From Canibacter zhuwentaonis (GTDB taxonomy: Bacteria; Actinomycetota; Actinomycetes; Actinomycetales; Microbacteriaceae): DNA of 28,239 nt. Where the stretch lies: the NCBI RefSeq assembly GCF_018531125.1, contig NZ_JAHDSY010000013.1; one strand, given 5' to 3'. This document shows positions 14,961 through 24,007 of the stretch, piece by piece. Below the pieces are notes generated by a model. It did not search any database. It saw only the letters and a program-made list of their open reading frames with translations, and was not told the origin of the DNA. Position 1 is the stretch's first letter; each line of letters opens with the position of its first letter. Position numbers and translations under genes: made by a program.

Positions 14961-17090
14961 ATGACATCCCAAAACAGGCATGACAGCCTGTCTGCGCAGA
15001 CTAAAAACCTGCGCAGCGAGCCTGTTATAAGTGCCACAAGAAGGGTTTCCAGGGGCACTACAACCTCTGAAAAAATGACCCCTAAAAAATTCTTTAGTGA
15101 GGTTAATTACCCTCACAACATTCATCCGGCTCTTGTACCCGGTGTTTCCATCGAAGATCAGAAGATCCGCTACGGCGTCGATAAGCTAATTATCGGTATT
15201 GTTGGCGCGCTGATAATCGGTTTTATTATCTGGGGCGTGACACAACCCCAACAGGTTGCTGAGCTCTCGGGAATAGCGCTCGGCTGGGTTATGGAAAATC
15301 TAGGCTGGGTCTTTACCGTGCTCGCAACGGGTCTTGCAATCGTTCTGCTGTGGCTGGCTTTTTCACGCTACGGTAAAATTAAGCTCGGGCTTGACGATGA
15401 AAAACCAGAGTTTTCAACCGCCTCATGGGCGGCGATGCTGTTTGCTGCGGGTATCGGCATCGGCATTATCTTTTTCGGTGCGTACGAGCCACTAACTTTC
15501 TACCTTTCACCGCGCCCGGGAGCATACAACCCGGCAACCGCAGAGGCAATTAGCGGCGCGCTCGCACAATCCGCCGTGCATTGGGGTATTAACGCCTGGG
15601 GCATTTACGCCATCGTGGGTCTCGCTGTCGCATACGTGTCTTTCCGGCGCGGGCGCGTACCACTGATGAGCTCAATTCTAACAAGCCTCTTTAAAACCGA
15701 TACGAGCAGCCCCGGAGCGCGGATCATTGACGGGCTAGCAATTATTGCAACCCTCTTTGGCACCGCGGCTTCGCTCGGTATTGGTTCGCTGCAGATTGCG
15801 CGCGGCACGGAAATTGTGACCGGCTGGTCTACAACCGGCAATAATGCGGCGATTATTATAATAATGCTGCTCACAATCGGCACAATAATTTCCGCTGTTT
15901 CTGGCGTTTCAAAAGGAATTAGAATGCTCTCAAACATAAACATGGCGCTCGCGCTAGGGCTGGCCGTGTTTATCTTTGTTGCGGGCCCAACCGCGTTTAT
16001 TATGAACGCCATTCCAAGCGTTATGATTGATTTCTTCCGCACCGCTCCCGAGGCGCTAAGCGCAAATATGGCAACCAGCGAAGAAATGCACAAGTTCTTA
16101 AGCTCGTGGACAACCTTCTACTGGGCTTGGTGGGTTAGCTGGGCACCCTTCGTTGGTATTTTCGTGGCTAAAATTTCACGCGGTCGCACGATCCGCCAGT
16201 TTGTTATCGGCGTGCTTTTTATTCCGAGCACCATTGTGATCGTTGCGTTCACCGTTATTGGCGGCACCGCGATTTGGCTGCAGCGCGAAAGCCAGGCGCT
16301 CGCACCCGGCAATGACCCGTCTAAATTGCCAGCTCCCGACGAAATTATGTTTGCGGTGCTCAGCCACTTGCCGGGCGCAAATATTGTGGCTCCGCTTGTG
16401 ATTGTGCTGCTCGCGATCTTCTTCATCACTTCAGCGGATTCCGCTTCACTTGTTAGCTCCCAATTGTCGCAGCGCGGCAATCCTGCTCCAAAGCGACTGA
16501 TTACCGCTTTCTGGGCGCTCTGCATGGCCGGCATCGCAGTTGTTATGCTGATAACCGGCGGAAAAGACGCGCTACATGGACTACAAAATCTGATCACCAT
16601 CACGGCGCTGCCATTTGCGATTGTGCTAGTGCTAATAACAATTGCGCTGGTTAAAGAATTACGCAACGATCCTGCAACGATTCGCTCAATATACGAACAC
16701 TCCGCTGTTGAAAACGCGGTGCTGCTGGGAGTTAGCAAATACGGCGATAACTTCAGCCTCGTTGTGCAACCAACAGAAAAAGACAGTAAATTCGCTGCTG
16801 GCTCTGATTTTGACTCGAAGGCCCCAGAGGTTACTGAATGGTATGCGCGCACAGATCAAAACGGTAACCCGATTGAGTATGACTACGCAACCGGCCAATA
16901 TCTAGATCTTGAGGGTAAACCACTGCCGAGCGCCGAGCAGGGCGCAGAGGATGTTAGCCCCACAACTGCCGCGATTAACATCGCTAAGGCGCAGGAGCTA
17001 ATTCGCGAGCGCGCAGCTCAAGAGCGCGCCGCCGCAGCACAGAACGCGCAGAAACAAGCATCACAACAAGAAACCGAGCGTGACAGCTAG
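14961..17090 (+). CDS. BCCT-family betaine/choline/carnitine transporter
   Basis: A 709-residue membrane protein with 12 predicted helices (about residues 70-565) of the BCCT family. The family hallmark in helix 8 and the following loop is clear: WAWWVSWAPFVGIF, then AKISRGRTIRQF. The substrate-helix region AAGIGIGIIFFGAYEPLTFY is also typical. It should import a quaternary amine osmoprotectant coupled to Na+ or H+. The N-terminus is a 60-residue hydrophilic extension. The C-terminus is a roughly 140-residue cytoplasmic tail rich in Glu, Ala and Gln, like the osmosensing tail of BetP, though homology of the tail is not implied. The ATG follows AGGAAG, and a strong terminator comes 24 bp after the stop. 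Confidence 0.95.
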   Translation: MTSQNRHDSLSAQTKNLRSEPVISATRRVSRGTTTSEKMTPKKFFSEVNYPHNIHPALVPGVSIEDQKIRYGVDKLIIGIVGALIIGFIIWGVTQPQQVAELSGIALGWVMENLGWVFTVLATGLAIVLLWLAFSRYGKIKLGLDDEKPEFSTASWAAMLFAAGIGIGIIFFGAYEPLTFYLSPRPGAYNPATAEAISGALAQSAVHWGINAWGIYAIVGLAVAYVSFRRGRVPLMSSILTSLFKTDTSSPGARIIDGLAIIATLFGTAASLGIGSLQIARGTEIVTGWSTTGNNAAIIIIMLLTIGTIISAVSGVSKGIRMLSNINMALALGLAVFIFVAGPTAFIMNAIPSVMIDFFRTAPEALSANMATSEEMHKFLSSWTTFYWAWWVSWAPFVGIFVAKISRGRTIRQFVIGVLFIPSTIVIVAFTVIGGTAIWLQRESQALAPGNDPSKLPAPDEIMFAVLSHLPGANIVAPLVIVLLAIFFITSADSASLVSSQLSQRGNPAPKRLITAFWALCMAGIAVVMLITGGKDALHGLQNLITITALPFAIVLVLITIALVKELRNDPATIRSIYEHSAVENAVLLGVSKYGDNFSLVVQPTEKDSKFAAGSDFDSKAPEVTEWYARTDQNGNPIEYDYATGQYLDLEGKPLPSAEQGAEDVSPTTAAINIAKAQELIRERAAQERAAAAQNAQKQASQQETERDS

Positions 17091-17113
17091 CAACCAGTTA
17101 GTTATCACCAGCA

Positions 17114-17150
17114 GGAGGGGGTGCGGATCTCTCTCTCCCTCCCTTTTTTT
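17114..17150 (+). terminator. Rho-independent terminator after the BCCT gene
   Basis: GGAGGGGG (17114-17121) pairs with the pyrimidine tract at 17135-17142 through an 8-bp stem with one G-U pair. It is followed by a seven-T run at 17144-17150. The next 120 bases (17151-17270) show no gene or clear signal. Confidence 0.85.
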
Positions 17151-17274
17151 GCATACCCCAGCAGCGCCGCACACAGCCAACCACCCGCCAACCATCCAAG
17201 TCAAGCAACCGCATCGCCAAACACATCCGCTAACTCCCTAAAACCAGCAGCCTCCCCGCCCTAAATCGCGCCAG

Positions 17275-17303
17275 TGGCGAGAATAAGCGATTTTCGGTAT
17301 GCT
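17275..17303 (+). promoter_or_regulatory. Possible promoter of the BMP importer operon
   Basis: TGGCGA and TATGCT are 17 bp apart. They would start transcription near 17310 and leave a leader of about 90 nt before the lipoprotein gene. That leader has short inverted repeats (GCAG/CTGC and CCGG/CCGG), but I recognise no riboswitch class. Confidence 0.4.
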
Positions 17304-17401
17304 AGTCATGCCGCAGCACGGTTTCACACTGCTTTGTAAATCCGGGTTGCGACCGGTGATCAAAGCGCACTAAACGCAAAACACTTTGAAAGGAAACATA
17401 A

Positions 17402-18466
17402 ATGACCTGGTTTACTAGACGCAGAGCTAGCGTAGCTGTAGCTGGTATTGCGGTCGCCAGCCTACTTCTTTCGGGCTGTGCTGGCGAGACAAAATCATCC
17501 ACCGACAAAGACGGCTCGGGCGATAAGCGGTTTATCTACATCACAAGCGATCCCATCGGGCAAAGCGAGTTTTTGAAATCTGGTCAAACAGGCATTGAAA
17601 AAGTTGCTAAAGAGCACAACGGCAAACAGAAAATTTACGAGTCTAAAGACGACGAAACCCGCCGTGCAAACCTTGAACAGGCAATCGCAGAGGCTCCTGA
17701 CGTAATCGTTATGCTGGGCTTCCAGTTTATCGATATGGCTAAAGAGCTGGCGGTTGCTAACCCCGAGCAGAAATTCCTGCTAATTGACTCTGTTGTTCCT
17801 GATGCTCCTGCAAACCTATACAACGCAACATTCAAAGAAGAAGAAGCATCTTACCTGCTGGGCATTGAGGCCGCAGCGCTAACCAAAACCAAGAAAGTTG
17901 GCTCCGTGCTATCGCTCGATATTGAGGTGATCCGCGATCACAGCGAAGGCTTCAAACAGGGCGTGCTGGCATCTGACCCTGCTGTGCAGGTGCTAGAGCC
18001 ACAGATTGTTGGCGGCGAAAATCCATTCTCTGACACAGCGCGCGGTAAAGAACAGGCTCTTGCCTACGCCGCAACCGGTGTGGATCAGGTTTTTGCAATC
18101 GCAGCGGCCGCTAACGGTGGCATTATTGAGGCTGCAAAAGAGAAGGGATTCTACGCTTACGGCGTTGATGCTAACCAGTGTGGGTTTGCTCCCGGAAGCG
18201 TTGTTGACGGCACGATCAAATCGGTTGACAACGTGATGGTTACCATGGTTAAAGACATTCTCGCGGGCAAGAGCTCTAAAGAAGCCAGCAAAGAGTTCGG
18301 CATTAAAGAGGGTGGCGTAACCGTTGTGAGCCTCACCGATCAAGCCGCTAGCTCACAGTGCGTGGTTATGGAGCACCCTGAAATCTTGCAGCAGGTGAAA
18401 GATGCCGCAGCGAAAATCAAGAGCGGTGAGATTGTTGTAGTCAATCCAAATGCAAAAACCTCCTAG
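17402..18466 (+). CDS. BMP-family nucleoside-binding lipoprotein of an ABC importer
   Basis: A 354-residue lipoprotein. The signal peptide has a TRRR N-terminus and the lipobox LSGC with the lipidated Cys26. The mature protein is of the Bmp/Med/PnrA type, with VIVMLGFQFIDMAKELA, YLLGIEAAALTKTKKVGSVL, HSEGFKQGV, and GVDANQCGFAPGSVVDGTIKSVDNVMVTMV. Family members bind purine and other nucleosides outside the membrane and hand them to a two-permease ABC importer, which is encoded just downstream. AAAGGAAA precedes the ATG. A stem-loop after the stop separates it from the ATPase gene, which would let the binding protein be made in excess. Confidence 0.93.
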   Translation: MTWFTRRRASVAVAGIAVASLLLSGCAGETKSSTDKDGSGDKRFIYITSDPIGQSEFLKSGQTGIEKVAKEHNGKQKIYESKDDETRRANLEQAIAEAPDVIVMLGFQFIDMAKELAVANPEQKFLLIDSVVPDAPANLYNATFKEEEASYLLGIEAAALTKTKKVGSVLSLDIEVIRDHSEGFKQGVLASDPAVQVLEPQIVGGENPFSDTARGKEQALAYAATGVDQVFAIAAAANGGIIEAAKEKGFYAYGVDANQCGFAPGSVVDGTIKSVDNVMVTMVKDILAGKSSKEASKEFGIKEGGVTVVSLTDQAASSQCVVMEHPEILQQVKDAAAKIKSGEIVVVNPNAKTS

Positions 18467-18476
18467 TTTGAGCGTG

Positions 18477-18503
18477 CGGGGCGTTGTTTTTAGCAACGTC
18501 CCG
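18477..18503 (+). terminator. Intercistronic stem-loop (partial terminator or mRNA stabiliser)
   Basis: A 10-bp stem, CGGGGCGTTG/CAACGTCCCG with one G-U pair, encloses a seven-base loop. It lies 11 bp after the lipoprotein stop and 62 bp before the ATPase start. Only a weak TTCTCCTCT follows, so partial termination or protection of the upstream mRNA is likely. This fits the excess of binding protein over ATPase that such importers need. Confidence 0.7.
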
Positions 18504-18565
18504 TTCTCCTCTATCCGCGAATATTCCAACAGCGCACTTTAGCAAATATTTCAAAGGAACAAAAT

Positions 18566-20095
18566 TTGGTTCACGAAGTTGAAATGCGTGCCATCACAAA
18601 GACTTTCCCCGGTGGCATCATTGCTGACGACAGGGTTGATTTAACCGTTAATAAGGGTGAAATACACGCTCTTATGGGAGAAAACGGTGCCGGTAAATCC
18701 ATTCTTATGTCAATACTCGCGGGAGTTTACAAACCAGACTCGGGTGTTATTAAGGTTAGCGGCAAAGAGCGCAAGTTTTCAAGCCCGCTCGACGCGATAG
18801 ATGCAGGTATCGGCATGGTTTTTCAGTCTTTTAAGCTGTTCCCCTCGCTCATAGTTGCTGAAAACGTTGTGTTCCGTGCGGAGCCAACCAAACACGGTCT
18901 GCTCGACACAGAAGCTGCGGTTGCAAAGGTTGCCGAAATTGCAAAACGCTATGGTTTGCACGTTGATCCGCGCGCTAAAGTTAGTGATGTGCCGGTTGGA
19001 GTGCTGCAGCGCGTTGAGATTATCAAAGCCCTCTACCGCAACGCGCAGGTTTTGATTCTTGACGAACCGACTGCGGTACTCACCCCGCAGGAAACAAAAA
19101 GTCTCTTTGAGGTTTTGCGCACCCTAAAAGCCGACGGGCGCACAATTATCCTGATCACTCACAAGCTCTCCGAAGTTATGGCAGTTTCAGATCGTGTCAC
19201 GGTTTTGCGCGACGGACGCAACGTCGCCGAGCTAATCACCGCCGAGTCATCCCCGGCAGAAATAACCCGCCACATGACGGGTCGCGACGTAGATCTCACA
19301 ACTCCCCCGCCCAAAAACGCACCCGGCAAACCGGTGCTGGAAGTAAGTGAGCTAACAGTGCCCGGGCTTGGTAAAAACGCCGTGAATAACGTTTCTTTCA
19401 GTGTGCGCGAGGGTGAAATAGTTGGTATTGCCGGGGTTGCCGGTAACGGTCAGGTTGAGCTGGCAGAAGCCATTATGGGAATGCGCCCGCTTAGCAACGG
19501 CGCGGTTAAAATCGCCGGTGTTGACTGCACCAACCAAACAATTGCCACCCGCCGTGACGCGGGAATCGCCTATATTCCAGAAGACCGTCACGGCGTTGGC
19601 AGCGCGGGCACAGCATCCGCAACCGATAATCTGGCGCTAGGTCACCACCGCCGCACCCCGCTGCTGCAAAACGGGCTGCTCTCCCGCGCGCGCATGGTCG
19701 AACACGCGCAGCGCCTAATTAAACAGTTCGGCGTGAAAATCGCCAGTCACAAAACCGCGGTTGGCACGCTCTCCGGCGGCAACCTGCAAAAAATTGTTGT
19801 TGCGCGCGAGCTAGCCAACCACACTCCCCTGCTGATCGCAGAACAGCCCACGCGCGGGGTTGATATTGGATCGATCGAGTCAATCCACCGTGAACTCACC
19901 GAATATCGCGATAACGGCGGCGCGATTCTGCTGATTTCTGCCGAGCTGAGCGAGATTATGTCGCTCTCCAACAGGATTCTGGTTATGTTTGAGGGCGAAA
20001 TTGTGGCGGATCTGCCCAGCACCGAAGCCACCGAGGCGCTGCTGGGTATGCACATGGCGGGTCATAAAACCGTAACAGATGCTGAGCGGGTGTAA
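18566..20095 (+). CDS. Double-domain ATPase of a BMP-type nucleoside ABC importer
   Basis: A 509-residue protein with two fused ABC domains, as in RbsA/MglA and NupO-like importers. Domain 1 has Walker A GENGAGKS at 38-45, the Q-loop GMVFQSFKLFP, a degenerate signature VPVGVLQRVE, and Walker B VLILDEPTAVLTPQE. Domain 2 has the usual degenerate Walker A (GNGQVELAEAI), the intact signature LSGGNLQK and the LIAEQPTRGVD Walker B. The residue after GKS is Ile where Thr is normal in domain 1. The start is TTG at 18566, chosen because AAAGGA lies seven bases upstream. It energises the two permeases encoded downstream. Confidence 0.94.
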   Translation: MVHEVEMRAITKTFPGGIIADDRVDLTVNKGEIHALMGENGAGKSILMSILAGVYKPDSGVIKVSGKERKFSSPLDAIDAGIGMVFQSFKLFPSLIVAENVVFRAEPTKHGLLDTEAAVAKVAEIAKRYGLHVDPRAKVSDVPVGVLQRVEIIKALYRNAQVLILDEPTAVLTPQETKSLFEVLRTLKADGRTIILITHKLSEVMAVSDRVTVLRDGRNVAELITAESSPAEITRHMTGRDVDLTTPPPKNAPGKPVLEVSELTVPGLGKNAVNNVSFSVREGEIVGIAGVAGNGQVELAEAIMGMRPLSNGAVKIAGVDCTNQTIATRRDAGIAYIPEDRHGVGSAGTASATDNLALGHHRRTPLLQNGLLSRARMVEHAQRLIKQFGVKIASHKTAVGTLSGGNLQKIVVARELANHTPLLIAEQPTRGVDIGSIESIHRELTEYRDNGGAILLISAELSEIMSLSNRILVMFEGEIVADLPSTEATEALLGMHMAGHKTVTDAERV

Positions 20096-20161
20096 CTATG
20101 ACAGCACGCGCCACAAAAATTTTATTTGCTAAATCTTCTATTAACGTATCGGAGTAGCACA

Positions 20162-21340
20162 GTGAGTTCTATAAATACCGGAGCTAGCTCTTCCAGCGTT
20201 TTAGACAGGCTCGCAACGGCTGGCAGAAGCGCCCTCACAAGCTCGACCCTGGTCTCCATTTTGAGCGCATTTGCGCTCGGCGGGGTGATGATTTTAATCA
20301 CCGGGTCAGATCCAATAACCGGATTCTCGGCAATGTTTTCGGGGGCTTTTGGCACGGGAATCGGTCTTGCCAACACGCTTTCTAAAACAACCATGATTAT
20401 CTGCTTTGGGCTGGCAACAGCAATCGCGTTTAGAGCCGGCATTCTCAACCTTGGCACCGAGGGGCAGGCTGTGCTCGGCGCGCTCGCCGGCGGTATTGTT
20501 GCGCTGCACATGCCCGGGCCCGGTTTTCTGGTTCTAACAGCGGCGCTTATAACCGCGATTATTGTTGGCGCGATGTGGGGGCTGGTTGCTGCCCTGCTAG
20601 AAAACTATATGGGCGTGCCGATTCTTATTTCGACACTGCTGCTCAACTATCCGGCACGGTTTTTTTCGTCTTGGTTGATCCGCTATAAATTGAAGGATCC
20701 AGCGAGCGACCTGCCAGCGAGTCGCACTTTTGCAGAAGACACGATGCTGCAGTATTTTGTGCCGCGCGGTTCTGCGGCCGCGAAGAGCCTGGCGCAGCAG
20801 TTTGGTGGCACCAGCCCCATCACGGGCGTACTCACTGGCGTAAACTGGTCGCTTATTATTGTCGCTGTGCTGGTTGTTTTTGTGATTTTTTTGAACAACC
20901 GCACCCGCTACGGTTTTGAGTCTGGGCTTGCCGGACAAAACCCACAGTTCACCAGGTATTCTGGTGTACAGCCCGAAGCGCTTGTTGTAAAAACGATGGC
21001 GCTGTCAGGTGGAATTGCAGGGCTTGCCGGTATTCTGCTGGTTTTGGGGCAACCAAGCACGCGGATGCTTGAAGGGCACGTTGTGACCACCGGATACGCT
21101 TTTACCGCGCTGCTAGTGACCCTGCTTGCCAACTACAAGCCGATTCCAACCGTGCTTTCGGGACTGTTCTTTGCCGGAATTATTGTTGGCAGCGCCGCGC
21201 TGGGACGCGAGCTGAGTCTGTCACCACAGATTAGCGCGATTATTCAAGCGCTGGTGATTATTTTTATCGCGTTTAGGGTCGGTTTGCCGCAGTTTAAAAA
21301 GCGGCCCGGGAAGAGCGTAACCGAGGAGGTTGTAGCATGA
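20162..21340 (+). CDS. BMP-type nucleoside ABC importer permease, first subunit
   Basis: A protein of 392 residues from GTG 20162, with about nine membrane helices. It belongs to the BPD_transp_2 family (NupP-like, the longer of the two permeases). Typical stretches are FRAGILNLGTEGQAVLGALAGGIVAL, GALWGL-like AMWGLVAALLENYMGVPILISTLLLNYPA, and the C-terminal ALGGI-like LSGGIAGLAGILLVLGQP. GGAG lies eight bases before GTG; an in-frame start at 20126 would add non-family residues and lacks a ribosome-binding site. The stop overlaps the second permease as ATGA. Confidence 0.93.
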   Translation: MSSINTGASSSSVLDRLATAGRSALTSSTLVSILSAFALGGVMILITGSDPITGFSAMFSGAFGTGIGLANTLSKTTMIICFGLATAIAFRAGILNLGTEGQAVLGALAGGIVALHMPGPGFLVLTAALITAIIVGAMWGLVAALLENYMGVPILISTLLLNYPARFFSSWLIRYKLKDPASDLPASRTFAEDTMLQYFVPRGSAAAKSLAQQFGGTSPITGVLTGVNWSLIIVAVLVVFVIFLNNRTRYGFESGLAGQNPQFTRYSGVQPEALVVKTMALSGGIAGLAGILLVLGQPSTRMLEGHVVTTGYAFTALLVTLLANYKPIPTVLSGLFFAGIIVGSAALGRELSLSPQISAIIQALVIIFIAFRVGLPQFKKRPGKSVTEEVVA

Positions 21341-22257
21341 ACCTAGCTCACCTATTTGACCAGGATCTAGTGGCATCGGTTTTACGCTCGCTGATTCCGA
21401 TTCTGCTCGCCGCGCTCGGCGGTATGCTGTGCAGCCGCGTTGGTATTTTTAACATCGGCCTTGAGGGCATAATTCTAATCGGCGCTTTTGGCGCGGTTGC
21501 CGGATCGTATTTCACAACCAACGGGATTGTTGGCGTGCTTGTGGGTATGGTTTCTGGCGCACTGTTTTCGTTGATTCTAGGATACGGCTCAATATATCGC
21601 GGAGGCGACCCGATCGTGCTTGCAATAGCTATGAACCTGCTCGCAATCGGCATCACAAGCTTTTTAATCTACTCGGTTTTTGGTGTACAGGGAGTTTTTA
21701 AGCACGCGGATATTATCGGCATTCCAACCTGGAAAATACCGCTTCTTTCAGATATCCCCTATCTCGGGCAGCTGTTCAGCCTAAGCCCACTAGGGTATTT
21801 GGCGCTTATTCTAGTGCCGGTTATCTGGGTTGTATTGTTTCGCAGCCCGCTCGGGTTGCGTTTGCGCGGGGTTGGTGAGCGCCCGCTTGCTGCCGCCACG
21901 CTCGGTATTAGTCCGCAGCGCTATCAGCTTAGCACCGTTGTTGTTTCGGGAGCTCTTGCTGGGCTCGGCGGTGCGCAGCTGGCTATTGGTAACGTGCAAC
22001 AGTTTAGCGAGAATATGTCGGCCGGGCGTGGCTGGATTGCGGTTGTTGCTGTTATGCTCGCCCATTCGCACCCCGTTGGTGTGCTTGGCGCGGCTCTGCT
22101 GTTTGGGTTCACTGATGCGTTCGGTTTCCGTTTGCAGAGTTTCGGTTTGCCGCAGCAGCTCACGGATTCGATTCCTTACGTTGTGACGCTGGTTGCGCTG
22201 GTTGCAATGTCGGTGCGGTTGCGTCGTAAACGCTTCGCTGAGTCTAAAGTAGCGTAG
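21337..22257 (+). CDS. BMP-type nucleoside ABC importer permease, second subunit
   Basis: A 306-residue, roughly eight-helix permease (NupQ-like, BPD_transp_2). It shows RVGIFNIGLEGIILIGAFGAV near the start, YRGGDPIVLAIAMNLLAIGITSF in the middle and GRGWIAVVAVMLAHSHPVGVLGAALLFGFTDAF near the end. It forms the channel with the first permease. Start and stop overlap its neighbours (ATGA with permease 1, one shared base with the cupin gene), so translation is tightly coupled. Its last 45 codons are duplicated as a fragment at the left edge of the window. Confidence 0.94.
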   Translation: MNLAHLFDQDLVASVLRSLIPILLAALGGMLCSRVGIFNIGLEGIILIGAFGAVAGSYFTTNGIVGVLVGMVSGALFSLILGYGSIYRGGDPIVLAIAMNLLAIGITSFLIYSVFGVQGVFKHADIIGIPTWKIPLLSDIPYLGQLFSLSPLGYLALILVPVIWVVLFRSPLGLRLRGVGERPLAAATLGISPQRYQLSTVVVSGALAGLGGAQLAIGNVQQFSENMSAGRGWIAVVAVMLAHSHPVGVLGAALLFGFTDAFGFRLQSFGLPQQLTDSIPYVVTLVALVAMSVRLRRKRFAESKVA

Positions 22258-22838
22258 TGACCCCGTTTGTTTTGTTGCCGGATAATGCGGCGGATGCTGT
22301 TCCTGCTGGTGCTGCTGGTGCTGGGTGCGTTGATGTGGTAGGTATTGTTAGTGTGGATGGCAGCGGTGTTGCTGGTGCTGGAGACCCGGCTGGTATTGCG
22401 GCTAGAATTGCCGCTAAGCTAGGTTTGAAGCCGCTGCCTCACGAGGGTGGGTTGTTTCGTAATACGCTTGCTAGCGTGGATTCCACGGCGATTTATTTTA
22501 TGGTGACTGAGGCTGGTTTTTCGGCTTTGCATCGGCTTGAATCTTCTGAGGTTTACCACTGGTATGCGGGCAGCCCTCTGCAAATAACGGTTTTGCATCC
22601 TGACGGGAGCGGTGAGAACATTATTCTTGGGCAGGATGTTTTGGGTGGTGAGGTGCCGCAGGTGGTTGTTCCTGGCGGGTGTTTTCATGGTTCACGCCCG
22701 CTCGGCGCGTGGACTTTGCTTGGCACAACCATGGCGCCGCCTTTTTCTTGGGAACAGTTTACGCTTGCTGAACGCGCCCACTTGTTGCGTTCTCATCCGC
22801 GTTTTGCGGCGGATATAGCGCGACTGACTAGGGATTAG
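22257..22838 (+). CDS. DUF985 (Cupin_5) family protein
   Basis: A 193-residue cytoplasmic protein. From about residue 48 it matches the DUF985 cupin pattern: LGLKPLPHEGGLFRNT, STAIYFMVTEAGFSALHRLESSEVYHWYAGSPL, HPDGS, LGQDVLGGEVPQVVVPGGCFHGS and LLGTTMAPPF. The His/Glu positions expected of a cupin metal or ligand pocket are present. The first 45 residues are Ala/Gly/Val-rich and unlike the family, so translation may really start later, though GTG 22257 is coupled to the permease stop. The biochemical role is unknown; linkage to the nucleoside importer suggests a role on an imported sugar or nucleoside. Confidence 0.85.
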   Translation: MTPFVLLPDNAADAVPAGAAGAGCVDVVGIVSVDGSGVAGAGDPAGIAARIAAKLGLKPLPHEGGLFRNTLASVDSTAIYFMVTEAGFSALHRLESSEVYHWYAGSPLQITVLHPDGSGENIILGQDVLGGEVPQVVVPGGCFHGSRPLGAWTLLGTTMAPPFSWEQFTLAERAHLLRSHPRFAADIARLTRD

Positions 22839-22855
22839 CCTTTTCAACGGGCAGG

Positions 22856-23065
22856 GGGCTGACACCCGAGCGGTCAAACCACCCGCCTGTTGCTTCTGCT
22901 TGTGGGGTGTTACACGCGAGCCCGTAGCCGTCGGCGTGCCACAAGCCCGGCTACAACACCTACTGCGAGTACACCTGCTCCGGTTAAATATAGCCAGTCG
23001 GTTGCGATTCCGCCGGTGAGTGGTAGTGGTGGTGCTACGGCCATGAATTTGCGTTGTAAACGAAC
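22856..23065. repeat. Left copy of a ~210-bp direct repeat (adhesin C-terminus and 3' flank)
   Basis: This copy covers the sorting-signal end of the minus-strand adhesin gene and its downstream flank. It is nearly the same as 27841-28053 in the same orientation; I estimate 85-90% identity. The similarity extends beyond the stop codon into non-coding sequence (shared GAGCGGTCAAACCACC), showing duplicated DNA and not only conserved protein. Confidence 0.85.
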
Positions 23066-24007
23066 TGTGTGTTGAACTGTGGCGTTTGCTGTAACCTGTT
23101 GCAGTTGATACGCAAACGGGGTTTGACTGGTGAACTCCCAACCATCAGGGGCTGTTGTGTTGCGTACTGTTACTGTGCAGTTGCTTCCAGCCCATACTAT
23201 TTGATGTATAACTTGGGGCGCTCCTGCGCCGTTAACAAGCCGAGCATAGTTGAGCCTGTACGTGAACGTAGCGTTATGTTGAAACGGGGTAACACAGTTG
23301 ATACTACCCGACACTGTCACAACACCACTAGCAGGGCGTTCTCCTTCGGGTCTGACAGTAAGTGAGACTGTGACCCTTTTGTTTGTGACATTAAAACTTG
23401 CTCTTGAAGTGTTATTGTTTTGGTTGGTGTCTGTAAATGTCGTGCTGGTGGTTGCAGTGAACCTTCGGCTGTTAGCATCGAAGAACCCTGCTTTGCCTGT
23501 AACGGTTACTTTAATGCTGCCTCCGGCAGGAATCCGCGGTATTGTTGCTGTCACCGTGTGGTTAGCTGCGTCATACCGCCATGCGGCAGGGCACATAGCA
23601 CCACGCCCTGTAGCCTGGCAAGCTGGTGTGTCTGTAGCGTTTGTGTTTACAAACCCATCCCGTGGTAGCTGAATAGTAACGGGTACGTTAAGCGCTGGGT
23701 TTCCGCTGGCTTTGATTGTTGATATTACCTGTACTGGTTGGCCTGCGGCTACTGTTGGGGTGGGGGTGGTTGTTTCGGTGGATACTTCGATTGGTATTTT
23801 TTCAACCTCCAGCGGTATTGTGCTGGTGCGTGGGCTGGTGATGTTTTGTTCTGTTTGGGTGATCCGGTCAGGTGTTTTCCATCTCCAACCAGCAGAAACC
23901 ATACCCTTGTTAAGAGTTATCGTACAATTACTACCCGCATCAACCATGTCATGCAACACCCTATCCCATTTGCCGCCTACTAGCTGGTTGTGTTTTAGAG
24001 TAAACAT
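22910..24007 (-). pseudogene. 3' part of a frameshifted DUF11-like LPLTGG surface adhesin
   Basis: The downstream part (365 residues) of a cell-wall protein whose upstream part is at 23995-24933 in another frame. It begins with the same MFTLKHNQLVGGKWDR block as the copy at 25971-26723. It then has a DUF11-like domain (about 65-215: VAAGQPVQVISTIKASGNP through FTDTNQNNNTSRASFNV) and a further beta-rich domain with IVWAGSNCTVTVRN. It ends with the sorting signal LPLTGG (about 328), a 23-residue hydrophobic helix and the basic ARRRLRARV tail. A class A-type sortase would anchor it to peptidoglycan. The C-terminus is shared with the partial gene at 27898-28239. Without frame correction this part has no signal peptide and would not be exported. 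Confidence 0.85.

Noticed and set aside
16118..16852. 244-codon minus-strand frame opposite the BCCT gene
   Set aside because: It is antisense to the conserved BCCT helix 8 region and has no family features of its own.
17304..17401. Purine riboswitch in the leader of the BMP importer operon
   Set aside because: There are short inverted repeats, but I cannot find the conserved three-way junction core bases of a purine or other known riboswitch.
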